Source: Nostocoides japonicum T1-X7 (GTDB taxonomy: Bacteria; Actinomycetota; Actinomycetes; Actinomycetales; Dermatophilaceae). From it: a stretch of 53,853 nucleotides of DNA. Shown piece by piece: positions 18,104 through 26,790 of the stretch. The stretch lies in contig NZ_HF570958.1 of assembly GCF_001046855.1 (NCBI RefSeq), forward strand, positions 405,183-459,035, in the 5' to 3' direction. The notes beneath the pieces are model-generated. The model searched no databases. It was given only the letters and a program-made list of their open reading frames with translations, and was not told where the DNA came from. Within the stretch, counting starts at the first letter, position 1; every line of letters starts with the position of its first letter. A program made the translations under genes and the position numbers.

Positions 18104-19588
18104 TCAGCCGGCCATGAGCTCCTCGAGCGTGGCGCGGGCCCCCTTGGCGTGGAGGGAGCCGAGGAGACGGAGGTATGCCGTCGTGAAGCGCTCGTCGTCG
18201 GCGAGGCCTCCGAAGAGGTCGGGGTCGCGGATGAAGGCCAGCGGGTCCTCGTCCTGTCGCGCCGCGGCGGCCATCACCGCGTCCCTGAGCCGGTCGACGA
18301 CCTCGATGGGCCGGCCCTGCTCGTCGACGCCCTCGGCATACCGGGCCCAGGAGGCGACGACGAGGGCCGAGCAGTCGATCTCTCCGCCGTCGCGGAGGTT
18401 CGCGACGATGACCGGCACGAGCCACTTGGGGATCCGGTCCGAGCTCTCGGCGCACAGCCGGGCGAGGGTGTCGCGGACCTCGGGGTTGGCGAACCGCTCG
18501 ATGAGCTCGTGGCGATAGGCGTCGAGGTCGACGCCGGGCACGGGCGGGAGCGTCGGGGACCCCTCGCGCTCCATGTAGCGCAGGAGGAAGCCGGCGAAGA
18601 GGGGGTCCTGGCATACCTCGTGGGCGTACTGGTATCCCGCGAGGGTGCCGAGGTAGCACAGCGCCTGATGGCTCGCATTGAGCAGGCGCAGCTTCATCAG
18701 CTCGTAGGGCACGACGTCGTCGACGAGCTGGACGCCCGCGTCCTCGAACGGCGGCCGGCCGCGACCGAAGTGGTCCTCGAGCACCCACTGGGTGAACGGC
18801 TCGCAGACGACGGGCCAGGCGTCCTCGACGCCGAACCGGTCGCGCAGCGCCTCGATGTCGGCGGATGTCGTGACCGGCGTGATCCGGTCGACCATGCCGT
18901 TGGGGAACCGGACGTGGGAGTCCATCCAGTCGGCGAGCTCGGGGTCCTTGAGCCGGGCGAAGGCGCCGATCATCCGGCGGGCGATGTCGCCGTTGCCCGG
19001 GAGGTTGTCGCACGACATGACGGTGAAGGGCTCGGCACCGCTCGCGCGGAGCCGGCGCAAGGCCTCGGTGACGAACCCGAAGACGGTCCGCGGCGGACCG
19101 TCGCCGGCGATATCGGCCTGGATGTCGGGGTCGCCGGCGTCGAACTCCCCGGTCACCTGGTTGACGTGGTAGCCGCCCTCGGTGACGGTGAGGCTGACGA
19201 TCCGGGTCGCCGGGTCGGTGAGCCGGTCGAGCACGGCCGCGGGGTCGTCGGGGGCGAAGAGGTAGTCGACGATCGACCCGATGACCCGCGGCTCGAGCGT
19301 CCCGTCGGGATGCTTGACGACGAGCGTGTAGAGGCCCTCCTGCGGCCGGAGGGCGTCCCGCATCCGCGCGTCGCCGGGAAGCGTTCCGACCCCGACGATG
19401 CCCCAGTCCATCGCCTCGCCGGCGTTCATGAGCCGGTCGACGTACATCGCCTGGTGGGCGCGGTGGAAGCCGCCCACGCCGAAGTGGACGATGCCCGGGG
19501 TGACGTGGGAGCGGTCGTATGCCGGTCGCCCGACCTCGGCGGCGAGGTCGCCGAGGTGGGCGGAGGACAGGGTGATGGGGTCGGTCAC
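18104..19588 (-). CDS. Mannitol dehydrogenase family protein (polyol 2-/4-dehydrogenase)
   Basis: 494 residues, the normal size for mannitol 2-dehydrogenase and D-arabinitol 4-dehydrogenase. GIVHFGVGGFHRAHQAMYVDRL at about 30-51 is the NAD-binding start. SCDNLPGNGDIARRMI and FPNGMVDRITP follow in the middle. YELMKLRLLNASHQALCYLG contains the catalytic Lys and the family signature K-x-R-x-L-N-x-x-H. It oxidises a sugar alcohol to a ketose with NAD, in the cytosol. It lies 13 bp behind the ABC permease and is probably the last gene of the SorC-controlled operon. The exact polyol is not readable. Confidence 0.88.
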   Translation of the reverse strand: MTDPITLSSAHLGDLAAEVGRPAYDRSHVTPGIVHFGVGGFHRAHQAMYVDRLMNAGEAMDWGIVGVGTLPGDARMRDALRPQEGLYTLVVKHPDGTLEPRVIGSIVDYLFAPDDPAAVLDRLTDPATRIVSLTVTEGGYHVNQVTGEFDAGDPDIQADIAGDGPPRTVFGFVTEALRRLRASGAEPFTVMSCDNLPGNGDIARRMIGAFARLKDPELADWMDSHVRFPNGMVDRITPVTTSADIEALRDRFGVEDAWPVVCEPFTQWVLEDHFGRGRPPFEDAGVQLVDDVVPYELMKLRLLNASHQALCYLGTLAGYQYAHEVCQDPLFAGFLLRYMEREGSPTLPPVPGVDLDAYRHELIERFANPEVRDTLARLCAESSDRIPKWLVPVIVANLRDGGEIDCSALVVASWARYAEGVDEQGRPIEVVDRLRDAVMAAAARQDEDPLAFIRDPDLFGGLADDERFTTAYLRLLGSLHAKGARATLEELMAG

Positions 19589-19601
19589 GTCCCCACGCCT
19601 A

Positions 19602-20486
19602 TCACTTGACGGCGCCCATGGACAGGCCTTGGACGAGCTTGTCCTGTGCGGCGAAGCCGGCGATGAGGACGGGGAGGGAGATGACGAAGGAGGCGGCGCA
19701 GACCTGGGCGAGGAAGAGTCCTTGGCTGGTGACGAACCCGGTGAGGAAGACGGGTGCGGTCTCGGCTCGGGTGCCGGTGAGGACGCGGGCGAAGAGGAGC
19801 TCGTTCCAGGAGAAGATGAAGCAGATGAGGGCGGCCGAGGCGATGCCGGGCATGATGACGGGGGCGATGATCTTGCGGAGGGTGGTGACGAGGTTGGCGC
19901 CGTCGACCTCGGCTGCTTCGAGCATCTCGACGGGGACCTCGGACAGGAACGAGCGGAGCATCCACACGGCGATGGGCAGGTTCATCGAGGTGTAGAGGAT
20001 GACCAGGAGCCAGATGTTGTCGAGGAAGTGGATCTTCTCGGCGATGAGGTAGACGGGCAGCAGGGCGGCGACGGCGGGCATGAACTTGGTGGAGAGGAAG
20101 AAGAAGAGGACGTCGCTCCACTTCTTCACCGGCCGGATCGACAGGGCGTAGGCGGCGGGCAGGGCCAGGACGATGACCAGGGCGGTGGAGATGATGCTGG
20201 CCGTCGCGGAGTTGAGGATCGGCGGCCAGGGGTGGGATCCGAAGAAGGCGTGGTAGCCCTCGGTCGACAGCGGGGCGAAGATCTTCGGCGGGTTGGCGGC
20301 GGCGTCGGTCTCGGAGTGGAAGGAGGTGAGGATCATCCACAGGACCGGCAGGACGAACAGGATGCTGATGATCCAGGCGAGGGCCGACAGCAGCATGGCC
20401 TTGCGGGGCGGCTTGTGGTGGCGGATCTCCTGGGTGGTGGCGGTGCCGGTGGTGGCCCGGCCGGGGGTGGCGGCGGTGGTGCTCAT
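19602..20486 (-). CDS. Sugar/polyol ABC transporter permease, MalG type
   Basis: 294 residues from ATG 20486, overlapping the upstream permease stop (ATGA). Six helices. The EAA loop is EMLEAAEVDGANLVTTLRKIIAPVIMPG, the coupling helix that contacts the ATPase. The last helix region ends LVQGLSMGAVKG-like (here GLSMGAVK), as in MalG permeases. No ATPase gene is in this operon, so a shared MsiK-type ATPase elsewhere probably powers it, as is common in actinobacteria. Confidence 0.9.
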   Translation of the reverse strand: MSTTAATPGRATTGTATTQEIRHHKPPRKAMLLSALAWIISILFVLPVLWMILTSFHSETDAAANPPKIFAPLSTEGYHAFFGSHPWPPILNSATASIISTALVIVLALPAAYALSIRPVKKWSDVLFFFLSTKFMPAVAALLPVYLIAEKIHFLDNIWLLVILYTSMNLPIAVWMLRSFLSEVPVEMLEAAEVDGANLVTTLRKIIAPVIMPGIASAALICFIFSWNELLFARVLTGTRAETAPVFLTGFVTSQGLFLAQVCAASFVISLPVLIAGFAAQDKLVQGLSMGAVK

Positions 20487-21424
20487 CGGGTGTCCTCCCG
20501 GAACAGGCTGATGACGGTTCGCAGGGCGAACGTCGCGATGATGATGGAGCCGATGACGACGATGACGCCGGCGGCGGAGGCGCGGCCGTAGTCGTGGGCG
20601 GAGTAGAACGTCTCGTAGATGTAGTAGGGCAGGTTGGCGGTGCCCAGGCCGCCGCTGGTGATGGTGAAGACCGCGTCGAAGTTCTGGATGATGTAGATCG
20701 CGCCGAGCAGGCCGGACAGCTCGATGTACTGGCGCAGGTGGGGCAGGGTCATGTTGGTGAAGATCTGCCAGGGGGAGGCGCCGTCGATGCGGGCGGCCTC
20801 GACGACGTCCATGGGGCGGCTCTGCAGGCCGGCGAGCAGGATGAGCATCATGAACGGCGTCCACTGCCACACGAGGGTGACGACGATCGCCGCGAGCGGA
20901 TGGTTGCTGATCCAGTCCGGCTGGGGAGCCCCGCTGCCGCCGATCCAGCGCAGGATGCCGTTGAGCAGGCCGTACTGCGCGTTGTAGATCGCGTGCTTCC
21001 ACACCAGCGCCGCGGCGACGGGGACGATGAGGAAGGGCGTGATCATCAGGGTCCGGGCGACGGCCCGGCCGCGGAACTTGCGGTCGAGCAGGAGCGCGAT
21101 GAGCAGTCCGAGGACGAGGCTGAGCAGGACGACCGAGACGGTGAGGATGATCGTGACGATGATCGCCTGGCGGGCGTCGACGTCGGTGAGGACCTTGCCG
21201 AAGTTGGACAGGCCCGCGAAGCCCCGGTCGTCGGGGTAGTAGGCGTTCCAGTCCATGAAGGAGATGACCAGGGTCGCCACGAAGGGGATCTGGGTCACCA
21301 CGATCATGAAGACCAGCGCGGGCAGCAGGGGCGCGCGGCGGGCCCAGTCCCCGGCCCGCTGCATCGTGGAGGGCGCCGGCGCCCCGGGGGCCGTCGTGGG
21401 CGCGGAGGTGCTTGTCGTCGTCAT
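20483..21424 (-). CDS. Sugar/polyol ABC transporter permease, MalF type
   Basis: 313 residues. A short Thr/Ala/Pro-rich cytoplasmic start is followed by six helices (LLPALVFMIVVTQIPFVATL first). The EAA loop is MDVVEAARIDGASPWQIFTNMTLPHLR. It pairs with the MalG-type permease downstream (4-bp overlap) and overlaps the binding-protein gene stop in the same way, showing tight translational coupling of all three. Confidence 0.9.
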   Translation of the reverse strand: MTTTSTSAPTTAPGAPAPSTMQRAGDWARRAPLLPALVFMIVVTQIPFVATLVISFMDWNAYYPDDRGFAGLSNFGKVLTDVDARQAIIVTIILTVSVVLLSLVLGLLIALLLDRKFRGRAVARTLMITPFLIVPVAAALVWKHAIYNAQYGLLNGILRWIGGSGAPQPDWISNHPLAAIVVTLVWQWTPFMMLILLAGLQSRPMDVVEAARIDGASPWQIFTNMTLPHLRQYIELSGLLGAIYIIQNFDAVFTITSGGLGTANLPYYIYETFYSAHDYGRASAAGVIVVIGSIIIATFALRTVISLFREDTR

Positions 21425-22788
21425 TCGCCCGCTCGCTTCCGGTAGTCGGCGGCCACGTCGTCGGCTCGCTGCTGGCCCCGTTTGAGAGCCTGGGCGACGG
21501 ACATCTTCCCGGCGATCGCCGAGCTGACGTCCTGGCTGACCTCGGTGCCGAGGTTGGTGAACTCAGGGATGCCGACGAACTGGATGCCCGGTGCCGGGCG
21601 GGGCTGGACACCCGGGTTCAGCGGGTCGGCGGAGGAGATCGCTTCCAGCGTCGGCTTGGCGAACGCGCTGGAGGCCTTGAGGTAGTCGGGGTTGACGTAG
21701 GTCGAGGCGCGCTTGCCGGCCGGGACGCGGGACCAGCCCAGCTGCTTGCCGACGAGCTCCTCGTACTCGCGGCTGGAGGCCCAGGAGATGAACTTCCACG
21801 CCGCCTCCTTGCGGGGGCTGGCCTGCTCGATGGCCCACGCCCACGTGTACAGCCACCCCGAGCTCTTGGTCAGGACGACCGGAGCCGGGGCATACCCGAT
21901 CTTGCCCTTGACGGGAGAGTCGGACGACTCCAGCGACCCCGCCGCGGACGTCGCGTCGTACCACATCGCGACGCTGCCCTGGGTCAGGTCGTTGAGGCAC
22001 TCGGTGAACCCGGACTGCGCGGCACCCTTCTCGCCATGCGCCCGAACGAGGTTGACGTAGAAGTTCGTCGCCTTCGTGAACCCCGGCCCGTCGACCTCGG
22101 CCTGCCAGTCCTTGGTGAACCACGTCCCGCCGAAGGTGTTGACGACCGTCGTCAACGGCGCGAACACCTGACCCCAGCCGGGCTGGCCGCGCAGGCAGAT
22201 GCCCGCCATCCCCGGCTGCGCCCCGTCGACCTTCGCCGCGATGTCGGCCACCTGCGGCCACGTCGGATGCGCGGGCATCGTGATGCCCTTGGCCGCCAGG
22301 ACGTCCTTGCGGTACATGAGGAAGCTCGACTCACCGTAGAACGGCTCGCCGTACAGCTTCCCGTCGACCGTCAACGCCTGCGTCATCGGCTTGAGGATGT
22401 CGTCCTGGTCGAACCCGGGATCGTTCGCGACGAAGTCCGACAACGGCGCGACCCACTTGCTCTTGGCATAGATCGGGATCTCGAAGTTCGACAACGACGC
22501 CACGTCGTACTGACCCGCCTGGCTGGAGAACTCCTGGCTCGCCTTGTCCCGCAGGTCGTCCTCGGGCAGCACCGTGAAGTGCACCTTGATCCCGGTCTGC
22601 TTCGTGAACTGCGGCGCCAGCTGCTGCAGATCGACCATCTGCGGGTTGTTCACCATCAACACACTGATCGAGTCCGTACCACCGCCGCTCGAGGCGCCAC
22701 CACCCCAGCCGGCACAGCCGGAGAGGACGATGCTCATCGCCGCGCCGCCGGCGGCGATGACTGGCCATGCTCGTGTCCTGGGCACCAT
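21421..22788 (-). CDS. Sugar/polyol ABC transporter substrate-binding lipoprotein
   Basis: 455 residues from ATG 22788 (longer frame exists upstream; AAGGAGGG sits just before this Met, so GTG 22785 is also possible). The signal ends in the lipobox LSGC-A, giving a membrane-anchored lipoprotein. Gly/Ser linker, then a family 1 (MalE-like) two-lobed binding domain: GIKVHFTVLPEDDLRDK and YGEPFYGESSFLMYRKD. The aromatic WLYTWAWAIEQAS probably stacks on the ligand. It is the first gene of the operon, followed by both permeases and the polyol dehydrogenase, which suggests a sugar alcohol ligand. Confidence 0.9.
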   Translation of the reverse strand: MVPRTRAWPVIAAGGAAMSIVLSGCAGWGGGASSGGGTDSISVLMVNNPQMVDLQQLAPQFTKQTGIKVHFTVLPEDDLRDKASQEFSSQAGQYDVASLSNFEIPIYAKSKWVAPLSDFVANDPGFDQDDILKPMTQALTVDGKLYGEPFYGESSFLMYRKDVLAAKGITMPAHPTWPQVADIAAKVDGAQPGMAGICLRGQPGWGQVFAPLTTVVNTFGGTWFTKDWQAEVDGPGFTKATNFYVNLVRAHGEKGAAQSGFTECLNDLTQGSVAMWYDATSAAGSLESSDSPVKGKIGYAPAPVVLTKSSGWLYTWAWAIEQASPRKEAAWKFISWASSREYEELVGKQLGWSRVPAGKRASTYVNPDYLKASSAFAKPTLEAISSADPLNPGVQPRPAPGIQFVGIPEFTNLGTEVSQDVSSAIAGKMSVAQALKRGQQRADDVAADYRKRAGE

Positions 22789-22838
22789 TGCCCTCCTTCG
22801 GCCCTGGGGGCCCGTCCGTCGCATCGGATGACCTGGCT

Positions 22839-22867
22839 CAGATGAGCGCGTACTGTGCACAGATGAG
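22839..22867. promoter_or_regulatory. Candidate SorC operator: direct repeats spaced two helical turns
   Basis: CAGATGAG occurs at 22839-22846 and again at 22860-22867, exactly 21 bp apart. The perfect palindrome TGTGCACA lies between them (22854-22861). The block is in the 156-bp gap between the divergent ABC operon and sorC-type gene, so it could control both. Confidence 0.45.
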
Positions 22868-22944
22868 ATTGCTGTGATTCGGGCCCGTTGTCAACACCGG
22901 GCCCCCGAGAATGGGTCAGGATCCGTGCCGGATGAGGAGGCCAG

Positions 22945-23949
22945 ATGGCGGCGATCAGAGGGCCCTCGGAGGCCGTGCTCGTCGACGCCGTGGCTCGTCG
23001 TCACTACCTGCTCGGCCAGTCGAAGGTCGACATCGCTCACGCCCTGGGGATCAGCCGGTTCAAGGTGGCGCGGCTCCTCGAGCTCGCGATGAGCAGCGGC
23101 GTCGTGCGGATCGAGATCGTCGGACCGAGCGGGATCGAGCCGATCCTGTCCGAGGAGCTGCGGCAGCGGATGGGCCTGGAGTATGCCGTCGTCGTCGCCG
23201 CGGAGGGCAGCGGCCGGCAGGTGCGCGAGGAGCTCGGTGCGGCCGGCGCCGGCCTCGTCGCCGAGATCGTCGGCCCCGACGACGTCCTCGGCCTGCCGTG
23301 GAGCCGCTCGGTCAACGACGTCGTCGACCGAATCACCGACCTCCCACCGGTCCCCGTCGTCCAGCTGAGCGGCGCGCTCGTCCTGCCGGACGAGAACTCC
23401 AGCTCGCCCGACGTCGTCCGTCGGGCCGCCCGCATCACCGGCGGGCCGGGTCACGTCTTCTACGCCCCGCTCGTCCTCGACGACGCGGCCTCGGCGGCTG
23501 CGCTGCGCCGGGACCCCGCCGTCCGGGACGCGATGCGGCACGTCTCCACGGTGACCGTCGCCGTCATCGGCGTCGGTGCCTGGCGGTGCGGCGCCTCGAC
23601 GATCCACGACCTCGCGAGCGAGCAGGTCCGCCGCGCGGTCGCGGACGCGGGGGCCGTCGGCGAGGTCGCGGGCGTCGTCTTCGACAGGATGGGGCGCGAG
23701 ATCGACGGGCCGCTGGCCCAGCGGGTGGTGAGCGTGACGGCCGAGCAGCTGCGTCGCATACCGCACGTCGTCGCCGTCGCCCACGGCCCGGCGAAGGCGG
23801 GAGCGATCGCCGCCGCCGTCCGCGGCCACCTCGTGACGAGCCTCGTGACGACGGCGGACACGGCACGGGTGCTGCTGGAGGAGTTCGCGGACGGCGTCGA
23901 CGGTGAGGTCGCCGTGCCGGAGCGTGACGCGCGGACCGTGGATCACTAG
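22945..23949 (+). CDS. SorC-family sugar-binding transcriptional regulator
   Basis: 334 residues. N-terminal HTH: HYLLGQSKVDIAHALGISRF and KVARLLELA (about 25-50). A sugar-phosphate-binding SorC/CggR domain follows, with DVLGLPWSRSVNDVVDRI and a C-terminal IPHVVAVAHGPAKAGAIAAAVRG, the typical end of the family. SD GAGGAGG stands 5 nt before the ATG. It is divergent from the polyol ABC/dehydrogenase operon and is likely its inducer-responsive regulator. Confidence 0.9.
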   Translation: MAAIRGPSEAVLVDAVARRHYLLGQSKVDIAHALGISRFKVARLLELAMSSGVVRIEIVGPSGIEPILSEELRQRMGLEYAVVVAAEGSGRQVREELGAAGAGLVAEIVGPDDVLGLPWSRSVNDVVDRITDLPPVPVVQLSGALVLPDENSSSPDVVRRAARITGGPGHVFYAPLVLDDAASAAALRRDPAVRDAMRHVSTVTVAVIGVGAWRCGASTIHDLASEQVRRAVADAGAVGEVAGVVFDRMGREIDGPLAQRVVSVTAEQLRRIPHVVAVAHGPAKAGAIAAAVRGHLVTSLVTTADTARVLLEEFADGVDGEVAVPERDARTVDH

Positions 23950-23967
23950 GCCGTCCCGGGGCGATCC

Positions 23968-24759
23968 CTAGACCCGGATGACCTCGACGCCGCAGGACTG
24001 CTCGAGGTGGGCGGCCTCGTCGCGGTCCATCCCGGTGTCGGTCACGAGGACGTCGATGTCGGCGAGCTCGGCGTAGCGGAAGACCGACTCGCGACCGGCC
24101 TTCGAGTGGTCCGCGAGGAGGACGCGCAGGCGGGCCGACTCGACGAAGGCCTGCTTGACGGCGGCCTCCGCCTGGTCGGGTGTCGCGAGCCCGTGCTCGA
24201 GGGAGAAGGCGTTCGCGCCGAGGAAGGCGACGTCCGCGCGCACCGACTCCAGGTGCCGCAGCGCCCATTCGTCGACCGTCGCCTGGGTCTCCGCGCGGAC
24301 CCGGCCGCCGAGAGTGGTCACTGTGCCCGCACGGCGCAGGAGGGCGAGAGCGATGGGGAGGGAGTTCGTGATGGCGATGACCTGCGGGCTCTGCGGGAAG
24401 GCCTCGGCGAGGGCCGCGATCGTCGTCCCGGAGTCGAGGAGCACGGCGCCGCTCTCGGGAACGAACTGCCGTGCCGCCGCGGCGATCCGGGCCTTCTCGT
24501 CCGCATACGACGTCCGGGCGCCGACGTGGGGCTCGTACGAGAGGGACTCGACGGGGACGGCTCCGCCGTGGACGCGCTGCAGGAGGCCGCGGTCCTGGAG
24601 GTAGAGGAGGTCCTTGCGGACCGTCTCGTGGGTGACGCCGAACGTCTCGGCGATCCCGGCTGCGCTGACCTGCCCCCTCGTGCGGAGCGTGTCGAGGATG
24701 GCCTGGTGCCGTTGCGCCGCGAGGTGGAAGTCCCCGGCCGCTGGTGTGGGATGGTTCAT
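23968..24759 (-). CDS. DeoR-family transcriptional regulator
   Basis: 263 residues. DeoR-type HTH at about 15-70: RHQAILDTLRTRGQVSAAGI then ETFGVTHETVRKDLLYLQDRGLL and the signature RVHGGAV. The sugar-phosphate sensor follows, with LLDSGTTIAALAEAFP and a D-x-G-T-T phosphate loop, and VAFLGANAFSLEHGLATPD. It is the last gene of the kinase-aldolase-kinase-dehydrogenase operon (ATGA overlap with the dehydrogenase). Such regulators usually sense a phosphorylated intermediate. A likely operator is at 29132-29161. Confidence 0.9.
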   Translation of the reverse strand: MNHPTPAAGDFHLAAQRHQAILDTLRTRGQVSAAGIAETFGVTHETVRKDLLYLQDRGLLQRVHGGAVPVESLSYEPHVGARTSYADEKARIAAAARQFVPESGAVLLDSGTTIAALAEAFPQSPQVIAITNSLPIALALLRRAGTVTTLGGRVRAETQATVDEWALRHLESVRADVAFLGANAFSLEHGLATPDQAEAAVKQAFVESARLRVLLADHSKAGRESVFRYAELADIDVLVTDTGMDRDEAAHLEQSCGVEVIRV

Positions 24760-25778
24760 GGCCGGATGAGGACCTTGATCTCGTGGCCGCTCGACGACGC
24801 CGCGAACGCCGCCTCGGCCTCGGCGAGCGGGAACTGCTTCGTGATGAAGTCCTCGGCCCGCACGGCGCCCGCCTGGAGCATGGCGATCGAGGTGGCGTAG
24901 TCCTCCGGGACGTAGGTCGCGCAGCCCTGGATGCGGATCTGGTTGTCCTGCACCGTGATCGTGGGGATCGTGACGTCGGCGGACGGGACGCCGACGATGG
25001 CGACGGTGCCGCCCTTCGTCGCGAGGGCGATGGCCGCGGTGATCGTCTGCTGGACGGCGACGCAGTCGAAGACGACGTCGGCGCTCTCGCCGAGGGCCGA
25101 GCGGACCCGGTCGACGAGGCCGTCGGCGGTCGCGTCGACGACCTCGTCGGCACCGTGCCGGAGCGCGGTCTCCCGCTTGTCGGGCAGTGGGTCGGTCATG
25201 ACGACGCGGCGCGCGCCCTGGTAGCGGGCGACGGCGAGCATGAGCAGGCCGATCGTGCCGCAGCCGATGATGACGACGGCCGCGCCGTCGAGGGGCCCGG
25301 CGATCCGGCCGGCGTGGACCGGCGTCGACAGCGGCTCGATGAGCGAGGCGGCGAGGTCGTCGACGTCGTCGGGGATGACGTGCAACCGGTCGGCGCGCAC
25401 GACGAACTCGTCGGCCATGCCGCCCTGTCGGTAGCCGCAGCCGAAGAACTGGAGATTCTCGCAGAGGTTCTCCTCGCCGCGGCGGCACTGCTTGCACTCC
25501 CAGCAGGGGAGGGTCGGCTCGACGGTCACCCGGGTGCCGAGGGCGACGGACGTCACGGCCGACCCGACCTCGGTGACGACGCCGGTCACCTCGTGGCCCG
25601 GGTAGTACGGGATGGGGATGAGGGGGTGCCGTCCGTGGAGCGCGTGGGTGTCTGACCCGCATACCCCGATGGTGACGGTGCGGGCGCGAACCTCGCCCGG
25701 CTCCAACGGGGTTGGCGCCTCGGTGTGCAGCTCGACGCGGTCGAGCCCGGTGACGACGATGCGGCGGATGTCGGTCAT
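24756..25778 (-). CDS. Zinc-dependent medium-chain dehydrogenase (sorbitol/galactitol-phosphate dehydrogenase-like)
   Basis: 340 residues. GVCGSDTHALHG and YYPGHEVTG supply the catalytic zinc ligands (Cys and His-Glu). PCWECKQCRRGEENLC holds the four-Cys structural zinc. The Rossmann loop is VVIIGCGTIGLLMLAVARYQ with Asp after the second strand (VMTDPLPDK), favouring NAD. The family oxidises sorbitol, galactitol-1-phosphate, xylitol or threonine. Context (ketose kinases, aldolase, DeoR) argues for a polyol or polyol phosphate. It is 10 bp downstream of the PfkB gene. Confidence 0.88.
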   Translation of the reverse strand: MTDIRRIVVTGLDRVELHTEAPTPLEPGEVRARTVTIGVCGSDTHALHGRHPLIPIPYYPGHEVTGVVTEVGSAVTSVALGTRVTVEPTLPCWECKQCRRGEENLCENLQFFGCGYRQGGMADEFVVRADRLHVIPDDVDDLAASLIEPLSTPVHAGRIAGPLDGAAVVIIGCGTIGLLMLAVARYQGARRVVMTDPLPDKRETALRHGADEVVDATADGLVDRVRSALGESADVVFDCVAVQQTITAAIALATKGGTVAIVGVPSADVTIPTITVQDNQIRIQGCATYVPEDYATSIAMLQAGAVRAEDFITKQFPLAEAEAAFAASSSGHEIKVLIRP

Positions 25779-25788
25779 GGGGAACCTC

Positions 25789-26790
25789 TCAGGCGGGGGT
25801 GATGGTGGTGACGATGATGCCTTCGGTGCCGCGTCGGCCGGGTGTGGGATCGACCGTCGTCGCGGACAGGCAGGCGGAGCGGCCCCAGGCCAGCGCGCGG
25901 GCCATCCGGTCGGTGGCCCGGCCGGGCCCGGCGAGCCAGCCGGAGAGGAAGGCGTCCCCGGCTCCGGCGGTGTTGACCGGGACGAGGACGGGGCCGCTGC
26001 CGTGGAGCGCGGCCGTCCCGTCGGTGTGGACGGCTCCGTCGCCGCCCATGCTGACGAGCAGCTCGACGCCGTGTGCGGCCGCGAGCCGGTGCGCGGCCGC
26101 GGCGACCTCGGTGGCGGTTCCGCTGGAGAGGTCGTCTCCGGCGATCTCGCCGAGCTCGTGCCGGTTCGGCGCAAGGAGGTCCGCCCGTGCCTCGAGTGCC
26201 GTCGTGAGAGCCTCGCCCGAGACGTCGACGGCACATCGGGCGGTATGCCGGTGCGCCAGCTCGACGAGATCGCCCACCACGGTGGGGGAGATCCCCGGCG
26301 GCAGGGAGCCGCAGATCGCGAGCCATCGGTCGGGAGGGTTGCCGGCCCTCTCGTCGGCGACGAGGCCGGCCCTCTCGTCGGCGGCGGCATCACTCTCGTC
26401 GGCGACGAGGGCGCGCTCGACGGTGTCGAGGAGCCGCTCGATCTCGGCTGCTTCCAAGGGTGTTCCTGGGCCGTTGACCTTCACCGTGTCGCCGCCTCGC
26501 AGGAGGAGCGAGGTGTTGATGCGGGTCTCGCCTCCGACGGGTACCCCGACGTGGTCGACTCCTTCGGCCTCGAGGAGCTCGAGGAGGTGCTGTCCCGTGC
26601 CGCCGCCCGCGGGGAGGACGGCGAGGGTCGACACCCCCGCGGCGTGGAGCGTTCGCGACACGTTGACGCCCTTGCCGCTCGCCTCGACCGAGGCGGTGCG
26701 GGCGCGGTGGACGTCGACGTCGCCGAGTGTGGCCTCCTCGAGGGCATACGTGAGATCGAGGCTCGGGTTGAGCGTGACGGTGACGATCAC
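25789..26790 (-). CDS. PfkB-family sugar kinase (1-phosphofructokinase / tagatose-6-phosphate kinase type)
   Basis: 333 residues. N-terminus IVTVTLNPSLDLTYALE and GKGVNVSRTL are the LacC/FruK hallmarks. The C-terminal PfkB signature NTAGAGDAFLSGWLAG contains the anion hole and catalytic Asp. It phosphorylates a ketose phosphate to the bisphosphate used by the adjacent aldolase. An extra segment at about 128-150 contains the repeated VADERAG; the DNA at 26340-26411 shows the tandem unit that produced it. It overlaps the aldolase stop by four bases. Confidence 0.88.
   Translation of the reverse strand: MIVTVTLNPSLDLTYALEEATLGDVDVHRARTASVEASGKGVNVSRTLHAAGVSTLAVLPAGGGTGQHLLELLEAEGVDHVGVPVGGETRINTSLLLRGGDTVKVNGPGTPLEAAEIERLLDTVERALVADESDAAADERAGLVADERAGNPPDRWLAICGSLPPGISPTVVGDLVELAHRHTARCAVDVSGEALTTALEARADLLAPNRHELGEIAGDDLSSGTATEVAAAAHRLAAAHGVELLVSMGGDGAVHTDGTAALHGSGPVLVPVNTAGAGDAFLSGWLAGPGRATDRMARALAWGRSACLSATTVDPTPGRRGTEGIIVTTITPA

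Noticed and set aside
19602..22788. ATPase gene belonging to the polyol ABC importer
   Set aside because: None is present in or next to the operon; a shared ATPase elsewhere is the usual solution.
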